Below are positions 1-8,603 of a stretch of 64,000 nucleotides of DNA, one piece after another; within the stretch, counting starts at the first letter, position 1; every line of letters begins with the position of its first letter. The stretch comes from an uncultured bacterium (lineage in GTDB: Bacteria; Bacillota; Negativicutes; Acidaminococcales; Acidaminococcaceae). The stretch is taken from positions 1 to 64,000 of the forward strand of contig CAJMQS010000006.1 of the NCBI GenBank assembly GCA_905215645.1, in the 5' to 3' direction. The translations under genes were made by a program, and so were the position numbers. Under the pieces are notes generated by a model, which was given only the letters and a program-made list of their open reading frames with translations, did not search any database and was not told the origin of the DNA.

Positions 1-46
1 GAGCTGGCTTCCATCGGCGTATGACGTATGACCTATGACGTATGAC
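1..46. repeat. Heptamer repeat arm, type A (partial element)
   Basis: Four tandem 7-mers of the form GTATGAC occupy 19-46, the third being CTATGAC. They are preceded by GCTGGCTTCCATCG at 3-16. The same 14-mer plus heptamer arm recurs at 46226-46262 and, inverted, at 38950-38993. The element therefore continues to the left of the window, and only its right arm is present here. It abuts the hairpin at 47-72. Confidence 0.8.
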
Positions 47-72
47 GGGGGTGTTACATGTGCAACACCCCC
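47..72 (-). terminator. Hairpin downstream of the rraA-like gene
   Basis: The arms GGGGGTGTT (47-55) and AACACCCCC (64-72) form a stable stem five bases beyond the minus-strand stop codon at 77-79. On the minus strand it is not followed by a T run, so termination there is inferred from position and stem strength. It belongs to a family of GTTGCA-type hairpins seen at many gene ends in this window. Confidence 0.5.
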
Positions 73-76
73 TTTC

Positions 77-754
77 TCACAAATATTCACAGTGGAGTTC
101 CTGTAATTTCTTTTCTACGAATGGCCGATCCCAAGTGCGGTCTTTCTCCATGGTTGCCATGACTTGGGCTTCGTGGGTGTCGATGGCCAGAGCCTTCTTC
201 AAGATGGCTTCTGCCTTCAGCGGCGGGATGACGGTGAGGCCGTCCTGATCCCCGCTGATGATGTCCCCGGGCCAGACCACCGTATGGCCGATGGCAATCG
301 GTTCATTGATGGTGCCGGGGCCGTTCTGGAAAGGCGTGTTGGGAGAGGCGGCCAGGGCGTAGACGGGGAAATCCATCTTCCGCAGGGGCTCTACATCCCG
401 GATGGCTCCGTAGACCACGATGCCGGCACAGCCGTGGAGACGGGTGAAGGAGGTCATGAGTTCTCCCACGATCCCACGTTCCGTATACCCGCCGGCGTCG
501 ATAACGATGATGTCTCCGGGTTGGACCATATCCAAGGATTTATGGAACATCAGGTTGTCCCCGGGAGGGCACTGGACGGTAAAGGCCGGCCCCAGGAGCG
601 GGACCTGGTTGACGGGACGCAGGCCGCTGGGGAGGGAAAATTCACCGAACATGGCATCCACCAGGTTGGAAACGGGGACGCCCCGGAATTTTTCGATCAG
701 CTCTTTGGCTGGACGGGGAAAATCGGTACGGATGGTGCAGCAGCTTTCATTCAT
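77..754 (-). CDS. RraA family protein (4-hydroxy-4-methyl-2-oxoglutarate aldolase / oxaloacetate decarboxylase-like)
   Basis: A 225-residue protein of the RraA/HMG-aldolase family (former 'demethylmenaquinone methyltransferase' fold). The family signature is visible: GD at about 80-81, GELM at 97-100, the active-site YGAIRD with Arg119-Asp120, and a late GDxDG at about 168-172. Characterised members are metal-dependent class II aldolases that cleave 4-hydroxy-4-methyl-2-oxoglutarate and often decarboxylate oxaloacetate; others inhibit RNase E. It lies 28 nt downstream of a TRAP transporter on the same strand, which suggests it processes a hydroxy- or oxo-dicarboxylate brought in by that transporter. 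This is inference. A purine-rich ribosome binding site precedes the ATG at 754. Confidence 0.8.
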   Translation of the reverse strand: MNESCCTIRTDFPRPAKELIEKFRGVPVSNLVDAMFGEFSLPSGLRPVNQVPLLGPAFTVQCPPGDNLMFHKSLDMVQPGDIIVIDAGGYTERGIVGELMTSFTRLHGCAGIVVYGAIRDVEPLRKMDFPVYALAASPNTPFQNGPGTINEPIAIGHTVVWPGDIISGDQDGLTVIPPLKAEAILKKALAIDTHEAQVMATMEKDRTWDRPFVEKKLQELHCEYL

Positions 755-782
755 AAGACAAATCTCCTTTCAAGAAATCCAC

Positions 783-2057
783 TCAGAGCATGTTGGGCAG
801 GAACATGACGATGGAGGGGATATAAGTGATCAGCAACAGGACGACGATCCCAGCAGCCAGGAAAGGCACGATCTTCTTGCACACTTCGCTGACCGGCGCA
901 TGGGCGATGTTGCAGCCCACATACAGGTTGATGCCCACCGGCGGGGTGATCAGGCCCAGGGCCATGTTGACGGTGAGGAATACACCGGCATGGAGCAGGC
1001 TGATGTCCAGTTTCCGGAACACCGGGACGATGATGGGGATCAGGATGTAGAAGGCGGAGTTGGGTTCCAGGAAACAGCCGGCAATCAGGAAGATGATGTT
1101 CACCAGGAGCAAAATCACGTATTTGTTCTCGCTGACGCTCAGGAGGGCGGCAGAAAGGTCACCGGCCACATGGCTCACGGACAGGATCCAGGCGAAGAGG
1201 GAGGCAGCTGCGATGATGTACATCACTGTGGCCGAAGAGATGGCGGATTCGTACAGGATCTTGGGCAGGTCCCGCAGCTTGATTTCCCGGTAGACGAAGA
1301 CCCCTACTACGAAACCGTAGATGACGGAGACCCCGGCGGCTTCCGTAGGGGTGAAGATGCCGCTGTAGATGCCGCCCAGGATGATGACCGGCATGATGAG
1401 GCCCCACACTGCGTCTTTGAAGGCTTTCCAGCGTTCCTCACCGCTGGCCTTGGGCATCCGCTTGATGTTGGGATTGTTCCGGGAATCCCAGAGGGCAGCG
1501 ATGATGAAGGAAATCCCGATCAGGATCCCGGGGATGATGCCGCCGGCAAACAGTTTCCCTACGGATACGTTGGCGATGGAAGCGTAGACGATGAAGGCGA
1601 TGCTGGGCGGGATGATGATGCCGATGGCCCCGGAAGCACTCATCAGGGCAGTGGAAAGGGAGCGGTCATATCCAGCCTTCACCATGGCGGGGATCAGGAT
1701 GGTGCCCAGGGCGGCTACCGTAGCCGGGCCGGAGCCGGAGATGGCGGCGAAGAAGCAGGCTACGATGACCACCACGGCCACCAACCCGCTCTTGGTATGG
1801 CCCACAAAAGCCTGGGCCAGGTTGATCAGCCGCTTGGAGATGCCGGCATAATCCATGATGACACCAGCCAGGATGAAGAAGGGGATGGCCAGCAGGGAGA
1901 ACTTGGCGATGGAGGAGAGCATGATGTGGGACACCATGGTCATAGGGAACCCGCCGGCCAGGATGGCCAGCATGGTGGAGATCCCCAGGGAAACGGCGAT
2001 GGGGACATTCAAGAAAACCAGGAGGAAGAACACTCCGAATAAGATGATACCAATCAT
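783..2057 (-). CDS. dctM: TRAP transporter large permease (DctM-type)
   Basis: About 424 residues, nearly all hydrophobic segments, as expected for the 12-helix DctM subunit that carries the sodium-coupled transport pathway. Family-typical stretches include the N-terminal FLNVPIAVSLGIS, GSGPATVAALG and the C-terminal MALGLITPPVGINLYV. I place the start at the ATG at 2057 rather than 2078, because AAAGGAGG lies about 9 nt upstream of it and it begins one base after the dctQ stop codon, indicating translational coupling. It forms an operon with dctP, dctQ and the rraA-like gene. The substrate is probably a dicarboxylate or other small organic acid and cannot be fixed from sequence. Confidence 0.93.
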   Translation of the reverse strand: MIGIILFGVFFLLVFLNVPIAVSLGISTMLAILAGGFPMTMVSHIMLSSIAKFSLLAIPFFILAGVIMDYAGISKRLINLAQAFVGHTKSGLVAVVVIVACFFAAISGSGPATVAALGTILIPAMVKAGYDRSLSTALMSASGAIGIIIPPSIAFIVYASIANVSVGKLFAGGIIPGILIGISFIIAALWDSRNNPNIKRMPKASGEERWKAFKDAVWGLIMPVIILGGIYSGIFTPTEAAGVSVIYGFVVGVFVYREIKLRDLPKILYESAISSATVMYIIAAASLFAWILSVSHVAGDLSAALLSVSENKYVILLLVNIIFLIAGCFLEPNSAFYILIPIIVPVFRKLDISLLHAGVFLTVNMALGLITPPVGINLYVGCNIAHAPVSEVCKKIVPFLAAGIVVLLLITYIPSIVMFLPNML

Positions 2058-2058
2058 A

Positions 2059-2538
2059 TCAGGCAGCCTCCTTTCCATGCTGCTGCAGGGACAGATAGGT
2101 CCGGAGACCGGACTGGAGAGAGCGGATCAGGATCAGTACAGCCCCCACGGGGATGGAAAGGCTTTCTGATTCCAGAGGGACACCCAGGCTGGGGGTCACG
2201 GCATGGAGCAGGCTTTCGTGATAGACGGTAAGGCAGCCGTAATAGAACAGCAGGAGGGCAAAGGTACAGGAGCAGACGGTGGAAAAGAGTACCATCTTTG
2301 CCTGGTTCTTCCGGCTCATCTTGTCCGTCAGGAAACTCATCCCCATGTGGGCAGAATATTTATAAGCAGAGGCGATGCCGAACATGGTGACCCAGACGAA
2401 GGCGATGACCGTGATCTCTTCCGTGAAGGAGAAAGACTGGCTGAACATCCGGGCGACCACATTGATGAAGTTCATGATGGACATGAAGGCCAGCAGGATG
2501 ACGATGCAGCCTTCTTCGAAATAATCAAGGATTTTCAT
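2059..2538 (-). CDS. dctQ: TRAP transporter small permease (DctQ-type)
   Basis: About 159 residues with four predicted membrane segments (near residues 10-30, 45-65, 80-105 and 125-145), the layout of the DctQ subunit that partners DctM in the inner membrane. The start chosen is the ATG at 2538 (MKILDYFEEG), with AAAGGAG about 8 nt upstream. An in-frame start further upstream would run deeper into dctP. It overlaps the 3' end of dctP by 14 nt and ends one base before dctM, a tightly coupled dctPQM order. Sequence conservation in DctQ is normally low, so the call rests mainly on topology and position. Confidence 0.9.
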   Translation of the reverse strand: MKILDYFEEGCIVILLAFMSIMNFINVVARMFSQSFSFTEEITVIAFVWVTMFGIASAYKYSAHMGMSFLTDKMSRKNQAKMVLFSTVCSCTFALLLFYYGCLTVYHESLLHAVTPSLGVPLESESLSIPVGAVLILIRSLQSGLRTYLSLQQHGKEAA

Positions 2539-3595
2539 GCTGGGCTCCTTTCTGGTCCGGGTATACGTAACCGAAGGCATTCATCACTTCATCGGTGAAT
2601 TCCGCCCGGTATTTGTCGTAGATAGGGGCCACGCATTTCTGGAAAGCGGCGATCTCTTCCGGGGTCAGGTCGGTGACTTTCATGCCGTTGGCTTCGAATT
2701 CCTTCCGGGTCTTTTCTTCAGCAGCCCGGGAGACGGCCACCTGTTTTGCACAGGCTTCTTTCCCGGCTTCCGCAAAGATGGCCTTATCCTCTTCGCTGAG
2801 CTGGTCCCACACTTTGTTGCTGACGCTGAGGACGATGGCATCATAGGCGTAGTTCCACATGGACATGTACTTCTGGACTTCTTGGATGTTCCCGGCTTTG
2901 ATGAAGTTTACCGGGTTCTCCTGTCCGTCGATGGCACCCTGCTGCAGGGCGGTGAACACTTCCCCGAAGCTCATGGTCACCGGGTCAGTGCCGAACATCT
3001 TGTACAGGGTGGTGTACTGGGGGATGCTGGCGATCCGGACTTTCAGGCCTTTCATGTCTTCCGGGGTCTTGATTTCCCGTTTGTTATTGGTGATCTGGCG
3101 GAAGCCGTTTTCACACAGGCCCAGCACATGGGCTCCTTTGGCTTCCATCAGCTGGCTGATTATCCGGCCTCCTGGCCCGCCGTTGAAGACGATCCGGTCT
3201 ACATCCTGGTAGCCCCGGGGAAACAGCCAGGGCATGCTCAGGGCGCCCAGTTTGGGTTCGAAGGTGGCGATGATCATGGTGGAGTGCATATCCACGTCCG
3301 TAGTGCCGTCCAGCAGCATTTCCACCCCTTTGATCTGGTTGCCGCTGGAGAGCTGTTCGTTGGAATAGATGGCCACTTTATAGCGGCCGCCGGTCTTTTC
3401 TTCGATCTGTTTCTTGAATTCCCGGGCACAGGCCATCCATACACTGGAATCTGCGGTGGTGACGTTCATCCGCAGTTCGATCGGCTTTTCCGGTGTGGGG
3501 GCGCTGGCAGACGGCGTGCTGCTTTTGCCGCAGCCGGTGAATAGGCACAGGCTGGCAAGGCCCAGGACGATCCCTTTCCAAAATTTCTTCTTCAC
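2525..3595 (-). CDS. dctP: TRAP transporter solute-binding lipoprotein (DctP-type)
   Basis: About 356 residues. The N-terminus is a lipoprotein signal peptide ending in the lipobox LFTGC (Cys22), so the protein should be membrane-anchored and face the periplasm. The body matches the DctP family: the substrate-clamp region around NGFRQITNNKREIKTPED, then MSFGEVFTALQQGAIDGQENP, the highly conserved hinge segment. I chose GTG at 3595 as the start, with a GAGGAAG site just upstream; the longer reading begins at a TTG and puts charged residues before the signal peptide. It is the first gene of the TRAP/rraA operon, with a promoter-like sequence at 3662-3690. Confidence 0.92.
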   Translation of the reverse strand: MKKKFWKGIVLGLASLCLFTGCGKSSTPSASAPTPEKPIELRMNVTTADSSVWMACAREFKKQIEEKTGGRYKVAIYSNEQLSSGNQIKGVEMLLDGTTDVDMHSTMIIATFEPKLGALSMPWLFPRGYQDVDRIVFNGGPGGRIISQLMEAKGAHVLGLCENGFRQITNNKREIKTPEDMKGLKVRIASIPQYTTLYKMFGTDPVTMSFGEVFTALQQGAIDGQENPVNFIKAGNIQEVQKYMSMWNYAYDAIVLSVSNKVWDQLSEEDKAIFAEAGKEACAKQVAVSRAAEEKTRKEFEANGMKVTDLTPEEIAAFQKCVAPIYDKYRAEFTDEVMNAFGYVYPDQKGAQHENP

Positions 3596-3661
3596 AGTTC
3601 TTCCTCTCTTTCTGTACAGGCGGGAACCCAACAGAGGGACCCGCTCTTTATTTCGTAATTC

Positions 3662-3690
3662 ATGATACTCAGTAAAATTTGAATTGTCTA
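3662..3690 (-). promoter_or_regulatory. Candidate sigma-70 promoter for dctPQM-rraA
   Basis: Read on the minus strand: TAGACA (complement of 3685-3690), a 17-bp spacer, then TATCAT (complement of 3662-3667). Each hexamer has one mismatch to consensus. It sits about 65 nt upstream of the chosen dctP start. Confidence 0.55.
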
Positions 3691-3886
3691 ATATTTATGA
3701 CGGATATGGGGTATGCAGAAAACGGATAATAGAATGGAACTTGGTGGTTCGGGGAAAGATTGATTAAGGACAATAGAAAATAAAAATGCATATACAGACA
3801 ATTTCGATAAAAAGACAATAAACTTTCATTTAAAAACTATATGATACAGAAAATGCTAAATAATTAAATATATAAGCAAAATATTG

Positions 3887-3915
3887 TTGCAAACGAGAAA
3901 ACTTAGCAGTACAAT
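3887..3915 (+). promoter_or_regulatory. Candidate promoter for the ATP-grasp operon
   Basis: TTGCAA at 3887-3892, a 17-bp spacer and TACAAT at 3910-3915, about 75 nt upstream of the first start codon. This is a good match to a housekeeping promoter. Confidence 0.55.
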
Positions 3916-3991
3916 TATCCCATCAGAAGAACGGCTGCGCGCGAGCTGTTTTTATGATATACCCACTACGATATTCAGGAGGGGAAGGATC

Positions 3992-5323
3992 ATGGGCATT
4001 CCAGCAGAACTGGAACTGCTGAAGCATACAGATACTGTCAACGAGTTGCTGGCTCGTTACGGGGTCAAATTCAGCATCTACAAAAACAATGAATTCAAGG
4101 AACAGCTGTTTCCTTTCGACGCCATCCCGCGGGTCATCGGTGCAGAGGAATTCGCCGGCCTGGAACGGGGACTGAAGCAGCGGGCGCAGGCCCTGAACGA
4201 ATTCTTGAAAGACATCTATGGGGAAAAGAAAATCATCACTGACGGGATCATCCCGGAAGATTTTGTCTTCCTTTCTAAGGGGTATATGGCGGAGTGTGAC
4301 GGGGTGCAGCCTCCCAAAGGCATCCACAACCACATCTCCGGCATCGACCTGGTAAAAGGGAAGGATGATACCTGGTATATCCTGGAAGATAACCTGCGGG
4401 TGCCCAGCGGGGCTTCTTATCCTCTGATCGCCCGAGAAATCTGCCGGGTCTGCTGCCCGGAAACATTCCGGGACATCCGGATCGACGACAACCGGAACTA
4501 TGCCCAGCTGCTGAAGCAGACCATGGACTATGTGAACTGCGGGGGACTTTCTGTGGTGCTTACGCCTGGCCGGTACAATTCCGCCTATTTCGAACATTCT
4601 TATCTGGCGGAAAAGACCGGGGCCAAGCTGGTCAGCGGCCAGGATCTGGTGGTGGAAGACAATATCGTCTACTACAAGAACTATACGGGCACCCGGGAAC
4701 GGGTAGGAGCCATCTACCGGCGGATCTCTGACGAATACCTGGATCCCATGAATTTCTATGGGGATTCCCTGATCGGCGTGCCCCATGTGTATGATGCCTT
4801 CCGGGCGGGGAATGTAGCCGTCCTCAATGCGGTGGGCAACGGGGTAGCCGATGACAAGGGCATCTACTACTTTGTGCCCAAGATGATCCGGTATTACCTG
4901 GAAGAAGAACCCATCCTCCAGAATGCGCCCACTTACCTGCCTTTCTACGAAGAGGACCGGAAGTACTGCGACGCCCATTTCGATGAGTTGGTATGGAAGG
5001 ATGTATCGGAAGCCGGGGGCTACGGAGTGGTGTTCGCCAGCAAGATGACGGAAGGACAGAAGAAGGAGTTCAAGGCACTTCTGGCAAAAGATCCCCGGCG
5101 CTTCATCGCCCAGGATGTGATCGATTTCCAGGATCTGGATATCTTGGACAAGGATAGGAAACGGGTCCCTCGGAAGGCGGACCTGCGGGCCTTCGTGCTC
5201 CTGGCGGAAGAACCCATGGTGTGGCACAGCGGACTCACCCGGTTCACCACCAATCCAGATTCCTTCATCGTCAATTCTTCTCAGGGAGGAGGTTTCAAGG
5301 ACACATGGGTATTATCACGGTAA
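3992..5323 (+). CDS. Circularly permuted ATP-grasp protein (DUF404/DUF407 type)
   Basis: A 443-residue protein of the circularly permuted type-2 ATP-grasp family. Recognisable blocks are DGVQPPKGIHNHISGIDLVK, the segment IAREICRVCCPETFRDIRID, VPHVYDAFRAGNVAVLNAVG and the C-terminal VWHSGLTRF. The family is predicted (Iyer, Aravind and colleagues) to be a peptide or amide ligase coupled to a transglutaminase-like protein and an alpha-E protein, exactly the neighbours here; no substrate is established. The start is the ATG at 3992 with AGGAGGGG about 8 nt upstream; an earlier in-frame start has no such site and would add a non-family extension. It overlaps the next gene by 19 nt. The stand-alone operon suggests a self-contained biosynthetic unit. 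Confidence 0.88.
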   Translation: MGIPAELELLKHTDTVNELLARYGVKFSIYKNNEFKEQLFPFDAIPRVIGAEEFAGLERGLKQRAQALNEFLKDIYGEKKIITDGIIPEDFVFLSKGYMAECDGVQPPKGIHNHISGIDLVKGKDDTWYILEDNLRVPSGASYPLIAREICRVCCPETFRDIRIDDNRNYAQLLKQTMDYVNCGGLSVVLTPGRYNSAYFEHSYLAEKTGAKLVSGQDLVVEDNIVYYKNYTGTRERVGAIYRRISDEYLDPMNFYGDSLIGVPHVYDAFRAGNVAVLNAVGNGVADDKGIYYFVPKMIRYYLEEEPILQNAPTYLPFYEEDRKYCDAHFDELVWKDVSEAGGYGVVFASKMTEGQKKEFKALLAKDPRRFIAQDVIDFQDLDILDKDRKRVPRKADLRAFVLLAEEPMVWHSGLTRFTTNPDSFIVNSSQGGGFKDTWVLSR

Positions 5324-5982
5324 ATCAATCAGACTGCCTGTTTTGGCTGGGACGCTATATCGAACGGGTCTATACCACCCTGCGGATGTACTGCCAGGAA
5401 TACGACCGGATGATCGACGAGATGGACGACAGTTACGAGGAATACTGCCGGCGCATGGGGATCCCCAACATCTATACTTCCCGGGAAGATTTCCGGAAAC
5501 GGTATCCTTTCGATGCGGCCAATCCCCATTCCATCCGCAGCGCCCTGGACCGGGCCTACGACAATGCCATCCTGCTCCGGGGAGAATTGGGCACCCACTG
5601 TCTAGCCTATGTGGAAATGACCATCTATGACCTGGAGAAAGCGGAGCGTTCGGATGCGCCTCTCATTGCGTTCCAGGCTTTGGTGGATCATATCTTGGCC
5701 TTCTGGGGCATCGTGGACGACGTGATCGAAGCGGAACAGGTCCGCAGCATCCTGAAGACAGGGAAACGGGTGGAACGGATTGACATGTATGCCCGGATGA
5801 AGTATGATTCCAAAGAAGTAGCCCACGAAATCCGCCGTCTGGCAGGACGGATCCCCAAGACCGGCCTGGTCTATGACCAGAAGGCCATCGACCGGCTGAT
5901 GGAACTGGGACGCCAGGACCCCATGGATTATGGAGCGGTCTTGGGACAAGTGGACGAGATAGGAGCGAACTTGATTCAATGA
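5305..5982 (+). CDS. Alpha-E domain protein
   Basis: A 225-residue, predominantly alpha-helical protein. The opening ITVNQSDCLFWLGRYIERVY is the hallmark start of the alpha-E (DUF403) family (typically NAxxLFWLGRYxER), which always accompanies permuted ATP-grasp proteins and is sometimes fused to them. The molecular role is unknown; it is thought to be a partner or substrate-handling subunit. The chosen ATG at 5305 lies inside the end of the preceding gene, 12 nt after an AGGGAGGAGG site. Its stop overlaps the next start as ATGA at 5979-5982, so all three genes should be translated in a coupled way. Confidence 0.87.
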   Translation: MGIITVNQSDCLFWLGRYIERVYTTLRMYCQEYDRMIDEMDDSYEEYCRRMGIPNIYTSREDFRKRYPFDAANPHSIRSALDRAYDNAILLRGELGTHCLAYVEMTIYDLEKAERSDAPLIAFQALVDHILAFWGIVDDVIEAEQVRSILKTGKRVERIDMYARMKYDSKEVAHEIRRLAGRIPKTGLVYDQKAIDRLMELGRQDPMDYGAVLGQVDEIGANLIQ

Positions 5983-6767
5983 GTCGGAATCTGCATTTTT
6001 CCTACCGGATGGAAATCCGGTATTCCCAGCCGGTGGAAGGCGGCTGTTATACCCTCCGGACCATTCCCGAAAGCGGAGCGGTCCAGCAGGTGACGGAACT
6101 CTCGGCCCGGCTGGAACCGGGAGAGAAAACGTGGCAGAGCCGGGATCCTTTCGGCAATCTGCTGCAGTGCGGCCGGGACCAGGGGATGATGGACCGGTTC
6201 CTTTTCGAAGAAACGGGGCAAGTGACCACCGGCCTGATGGACAGCGAGCCGGCGGAACCTTATGCCCAGCTGGTGAAATTCCGGTACGGGGGCAGCCTGG
6301 TCCAACCGGGGCCGTTGCTGAAACGGTTCTGGGCTGGGCAGCTGGAGCCGGTCCTGGCTGGGAAAGATGCCCTGGAACAGGGGCGGATCATCATGGAAAA
6401 GGTCCATGACACCATGGTCTATGCAAAAGGGCGGACCGGCATGGCTACCACTGCTGAACAGGCCTTGGAACAGGGCAGCGGGGTGTGCCAGGATGAATCC
6501 CATGTGATGATCGCCCTGTGCCGCCTCAGCGGGATCACTGCCCGGTATGTGGCGGGCTTCCTGTACGGAGAAGGGGAGAGCCACGCCTGGGTGGAGGTGC
6601 TCCACGATGGCCGCTGGTATGGGCTGGATCCGACCAACGCTATCCCTGCCGGAGACAAGCACATCCGCATCGCCGTGGGCCGGGACGTGGGAGACTGCCC
6701 TATGAACAGCGGCATATTCTATGGCAGTGCAGATCAGACCATACAAGTCAAGGTAAAAGTTTGGTGA
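5979..6767 (+). CDS. Transglutaminase-like cysteine protease/transferase
   Basis: 262 residues. The N-terminal region resembles the beta-rich domain that precedes bacterial transglutaminase-like cores, including FSYRMEIRYSQPV. The core has a complete Cys-His-Asp triad: Cys170 in GSGVCQDESH, His202 in ESHAWVEV and Asp217 in WYGLDPTN. Such proteins cleave or transfer on peptide amides. In this operon the likely role is to process or ligate a peptide made by the ATP-grasp partner, but direction and substrate are unknown. No signal peptide is seen, so it probably acts in the cytoplasm. The gene starts in a 4-nt ATGA overlap with the alpha-E gene. Confidence 0.88.
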   Translation: MSRNLHFSYRMEIRYSQPVEGGCYTLRTIPESGAVQQVTELSARLEPGEKTWQSRDPFGNLLQCGRDQGMMDRFLFEETGQVTTGLMDSEPAEPYAQLVKFRYGGSLVQPGPLLKRFWAGQLEPVLAGKDALEQGRIIMEKVHDTMVYAKGRTGMATTAEQALEQGSGVCQDESHVMIALCRLSGITARYVAGFLYGEGESHAWVEVLHDGRWYGLDPTNAIPAGDKHIRIAVGRDVGDCPMNSGIFYGSADQTIQVKVKVW

Positions 6768-6917
6768 AAGGACCGGGGAACGGAGCCTGACTGGCAGCAG
6801 CCAGGGCCTGTTTCCCGGCTTTCTTTTGCTTTTTTTCCATACCGAATCCTGTTCCCATCAACCGTAACCTATGGTACAATAAACTATACGACAACAACCG
6901 GGAGGACGGATAAGCGC

Positions 6918-8147
6918 ATGCGTGGATATACAAAAGTGACCATCACCCGCAAAGGGGAGAAAATGGCCCGGGGCGGGCATCCCTGGGTTTTCGGGGACGA
7001 GGTGCTGGAAGTTTCGGGCCCTGTGGAAAACGGGGACCTGGTGGATGTGGTCAGTGAGAAGAAGGGCAAGTACATCGGTACCGGCTTCTATAACGACCAT
7101 TCCAAGATCCGGGTGCGGATTCTTTCCCGGAACGCCAATGACAAGTTCGATGAGGCTTTTTTCGAACGGCGGCTCCAGTATGCCCTGGACTACCGGAAGA
7201 CCGTGATGCCGGGAGAGGATTTCAAGGCCTGCCGGCTGATCTTCGGGGAAGCGGACGGGTTCCCAGGGCTCACCGTGGACCGGTTCAACGATGTACTGGT
7301 GGCCCAGGTCCTTTCCCTGGGCATGGAACAGCGGAAAGAGATGCTCTTCACCCTGCTCCTGAAACTGCTCCGGGCCATGGGAGAAGAGGTGAAGGGCGTC
7401 TACGAACGGAACGATGTGAAGATCCGGGAGCTGGAAGGCCTGACAGAAGGCCAGGGCATCGCGGCTATCCCCGGCAGCACCCTGACGGAACAGGACCTGA
7501 TGCCCATCATCACGGAAAATGGCCTGAAGTATCGGGTGGACGTGGTGGACGGCCAGAAGACCGGCTTCTTCCTGGACCAGAAATACAACCGGCTGGCGGT
7601 GTCCCGGATCTGCGCCGGGAAACACGTGCTGGACTGCTTCACCCATACCGGGCCCTTCGCCCTCAATGCGGCCAGGGGAGGCGCTGCCAGCGTGACGGCG
7701 GTGGATATTTCCGGAGAAGCCCTGAAGCGGGCCCGGGAAAATTTCGCCCTCAATGGATACGGAGAGAAGATCCAGACCGTGGAAGCCAATGTGTTCGAAT
7801 ATCTCACGGAGCTGGAGGAAAAGAAGCAGCATCCCTTCGATTTCATCATCCTGGATCCCCCGGCCTTCACCAAGAGCAGCCACACGGTGAAGAGTGCTTT
7901 CCGGGGGTATAAGGAAATCAACCTGAAAGCCATGAAGCTGCTGCCCCGGGGAGGCTATCTGGCCACCTGCAGCTGCAGCCATTTCATGAAGAGCGAGCTG
8001 TTCGTGGAGATGCTCCACGAGGCGGCCCGGGATGCGGCAGTATCCCTGCGCCAGGTGGAAGCCCGGCAGCAGGCTCCGGATCATCCGATCCTGTACAATG
8101 TGCCGGAAACCGATTATCTGAAATTCTATATCTTCCAGGTGGTGTAA
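6918..8147 (+). CDS. Class I SAM-dependent rRNA (cytosine-C5) methyltransferase, RlmI-like
   Basis: 409 residues of the RlmI/YwbD-type (COG1092) family. An N-terminal PUA domain (about 1-75, with GHPWVFGDEV) binds RNA. A central region contains the conserved FFLDQKYNR (about 214-222), followed by the SAM-binding motif VLDCFTHTGPFALNAARGG. The catalytic part has DPPAFTKS near 312-319 and TCSCS near 350, where the methyl-accepting cysteine chemistry is expected. E. coli RlmI makes m5C1962 in 23S rRNA; the same site is plausible here but not proven. GGGAGGA precedes the ATG at 6918, and a TACAAT-like -10 lies near 6875. Confidence 0.85.
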   Translation: MRGYTKVTITRKGEKMARGGHPWVFGDEVLEVSGPVENGDLVDVVSEKKGKYIGTGFYNDHSKIRVRILSRNANDKFDEAFFERRLQYALDYRKTVMPGEDFKACRLIFGEADGFPGLTVDRFNDVLVAQVLSLGMEQRKEMLFTLLLKLLRAMGEEVKGVYERNDVKIRELEGLTEGQGIAAIPGSTLTEQDLMPIITENGLKYRVDVVDGQKTGFFLDQKYNRLAVSRICAGKHVLDCFTHTGPFALNAARGGAASVTAVDISGEALKRARENFALNGYGEKIQTVEANVFEYLTELEEKKQHPFDFIILDPPAFTKSSHTVKSAFRGYKEINLKAMKLLPRGGYLATCSCSHFMKSELFVEMLHEAARDAAVSLRQVEARQQAPDHPILYNVPETDYLKFYIFQVV

Positions 8148-8183
8148 GTCCCCGGCGGCTTCCCCTGAGAAACGAGGTGTCCC

Positions 8184-8516
8184 ATGTTCAAGAAAATCAG
8201 CCTGATGCTGGCGTTCTGCTCCCTGGTGGGCATCGGCTCCCTGCCGGTCTTTTCCGGTACGGCCCATGCTGCTTCCACGGAAGAACGGTTCCAGCAGTCC
8301 AAGATCATCATGATGACCACCCGCAATGGTGTGCCTTTCTATGCGGAACCGGGGAAGGACAGCCTGACCCTGGGCTTCTATCCCAAAGGGACGATCTTCG
8401 TGCCCATCAACCAGACCCGGAATACGGTGGAAAACAAGGTCTACAATCTATGCATCCGCTTTGACGGTGCCGTGGGATGGCTTTCGTCGGACGACGTGGC
8501 TTTGACGCGGAAGTAA
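8184..8516 (+). CDS. Secreted SH3-like domain protein
   Basis: 110 residues with a clear Sec signal peptide (basic MFKK, hydrophobic core, AHA-A cleavage near residue 28). The mature part looks like a bacterial SH3-type beta barrel: GVPFYAEPGKDSLTLGFYPKGTIFVP followed by a block ending GWLSSDDV. Such domains usually bind cell-wall peptides. The protein would be periplasmic in a diderm. It lies 36 nt after the methyltransferase gene with its own GAGGTGT site. The exact family is uncertain. Confidence 0.65.
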   Translation: MFKKISLMLAFCSLVGIGSLPVFSGTAHAASTEERFQQSKIIMMTTRNGVPFYAEPGKDSLTLGFYPKGTIFVPINQTRNTVENKVYNLCIRFDGAVGWLSSDDVALTRK

Positions 8517-8603
8517 GAGCGGGGGAACGCTGGCCAGGAGGGCCGGCCTTTCCCACCATAAAGGCCCCGAGGAGGACGGGGACCGATGAGGGGAGAGTTC
8601 AGC

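Larger units (their letters stand above)
3596..3991. other. AT-rich divergent intergenic region
   Basis: About 396 nt without a convincing gene, clearly AT-richer than the flanks. It separates the minus-strand TRAP operon from the plus-strand ATP-grasp operon and contains a candidate promoter facing each way (3662-3690 minus, 3887-3915 plus). The central part (about 3700-3880) shows no repeat or strong hairpin that I can recognise. Confidence 0.7.

Noticed and set aside
164..808. Plus-strand frame over the rraA-like gene
   Set aside because: Antisense shadow with no ribosome binding site and no domain.
8517..8603. M-box magnesium riboswitch upstream of mgtE
   Set aside because: The gap is under 90 nt and lacks the conserved M-box helices; only a ribosome binding site is visible.
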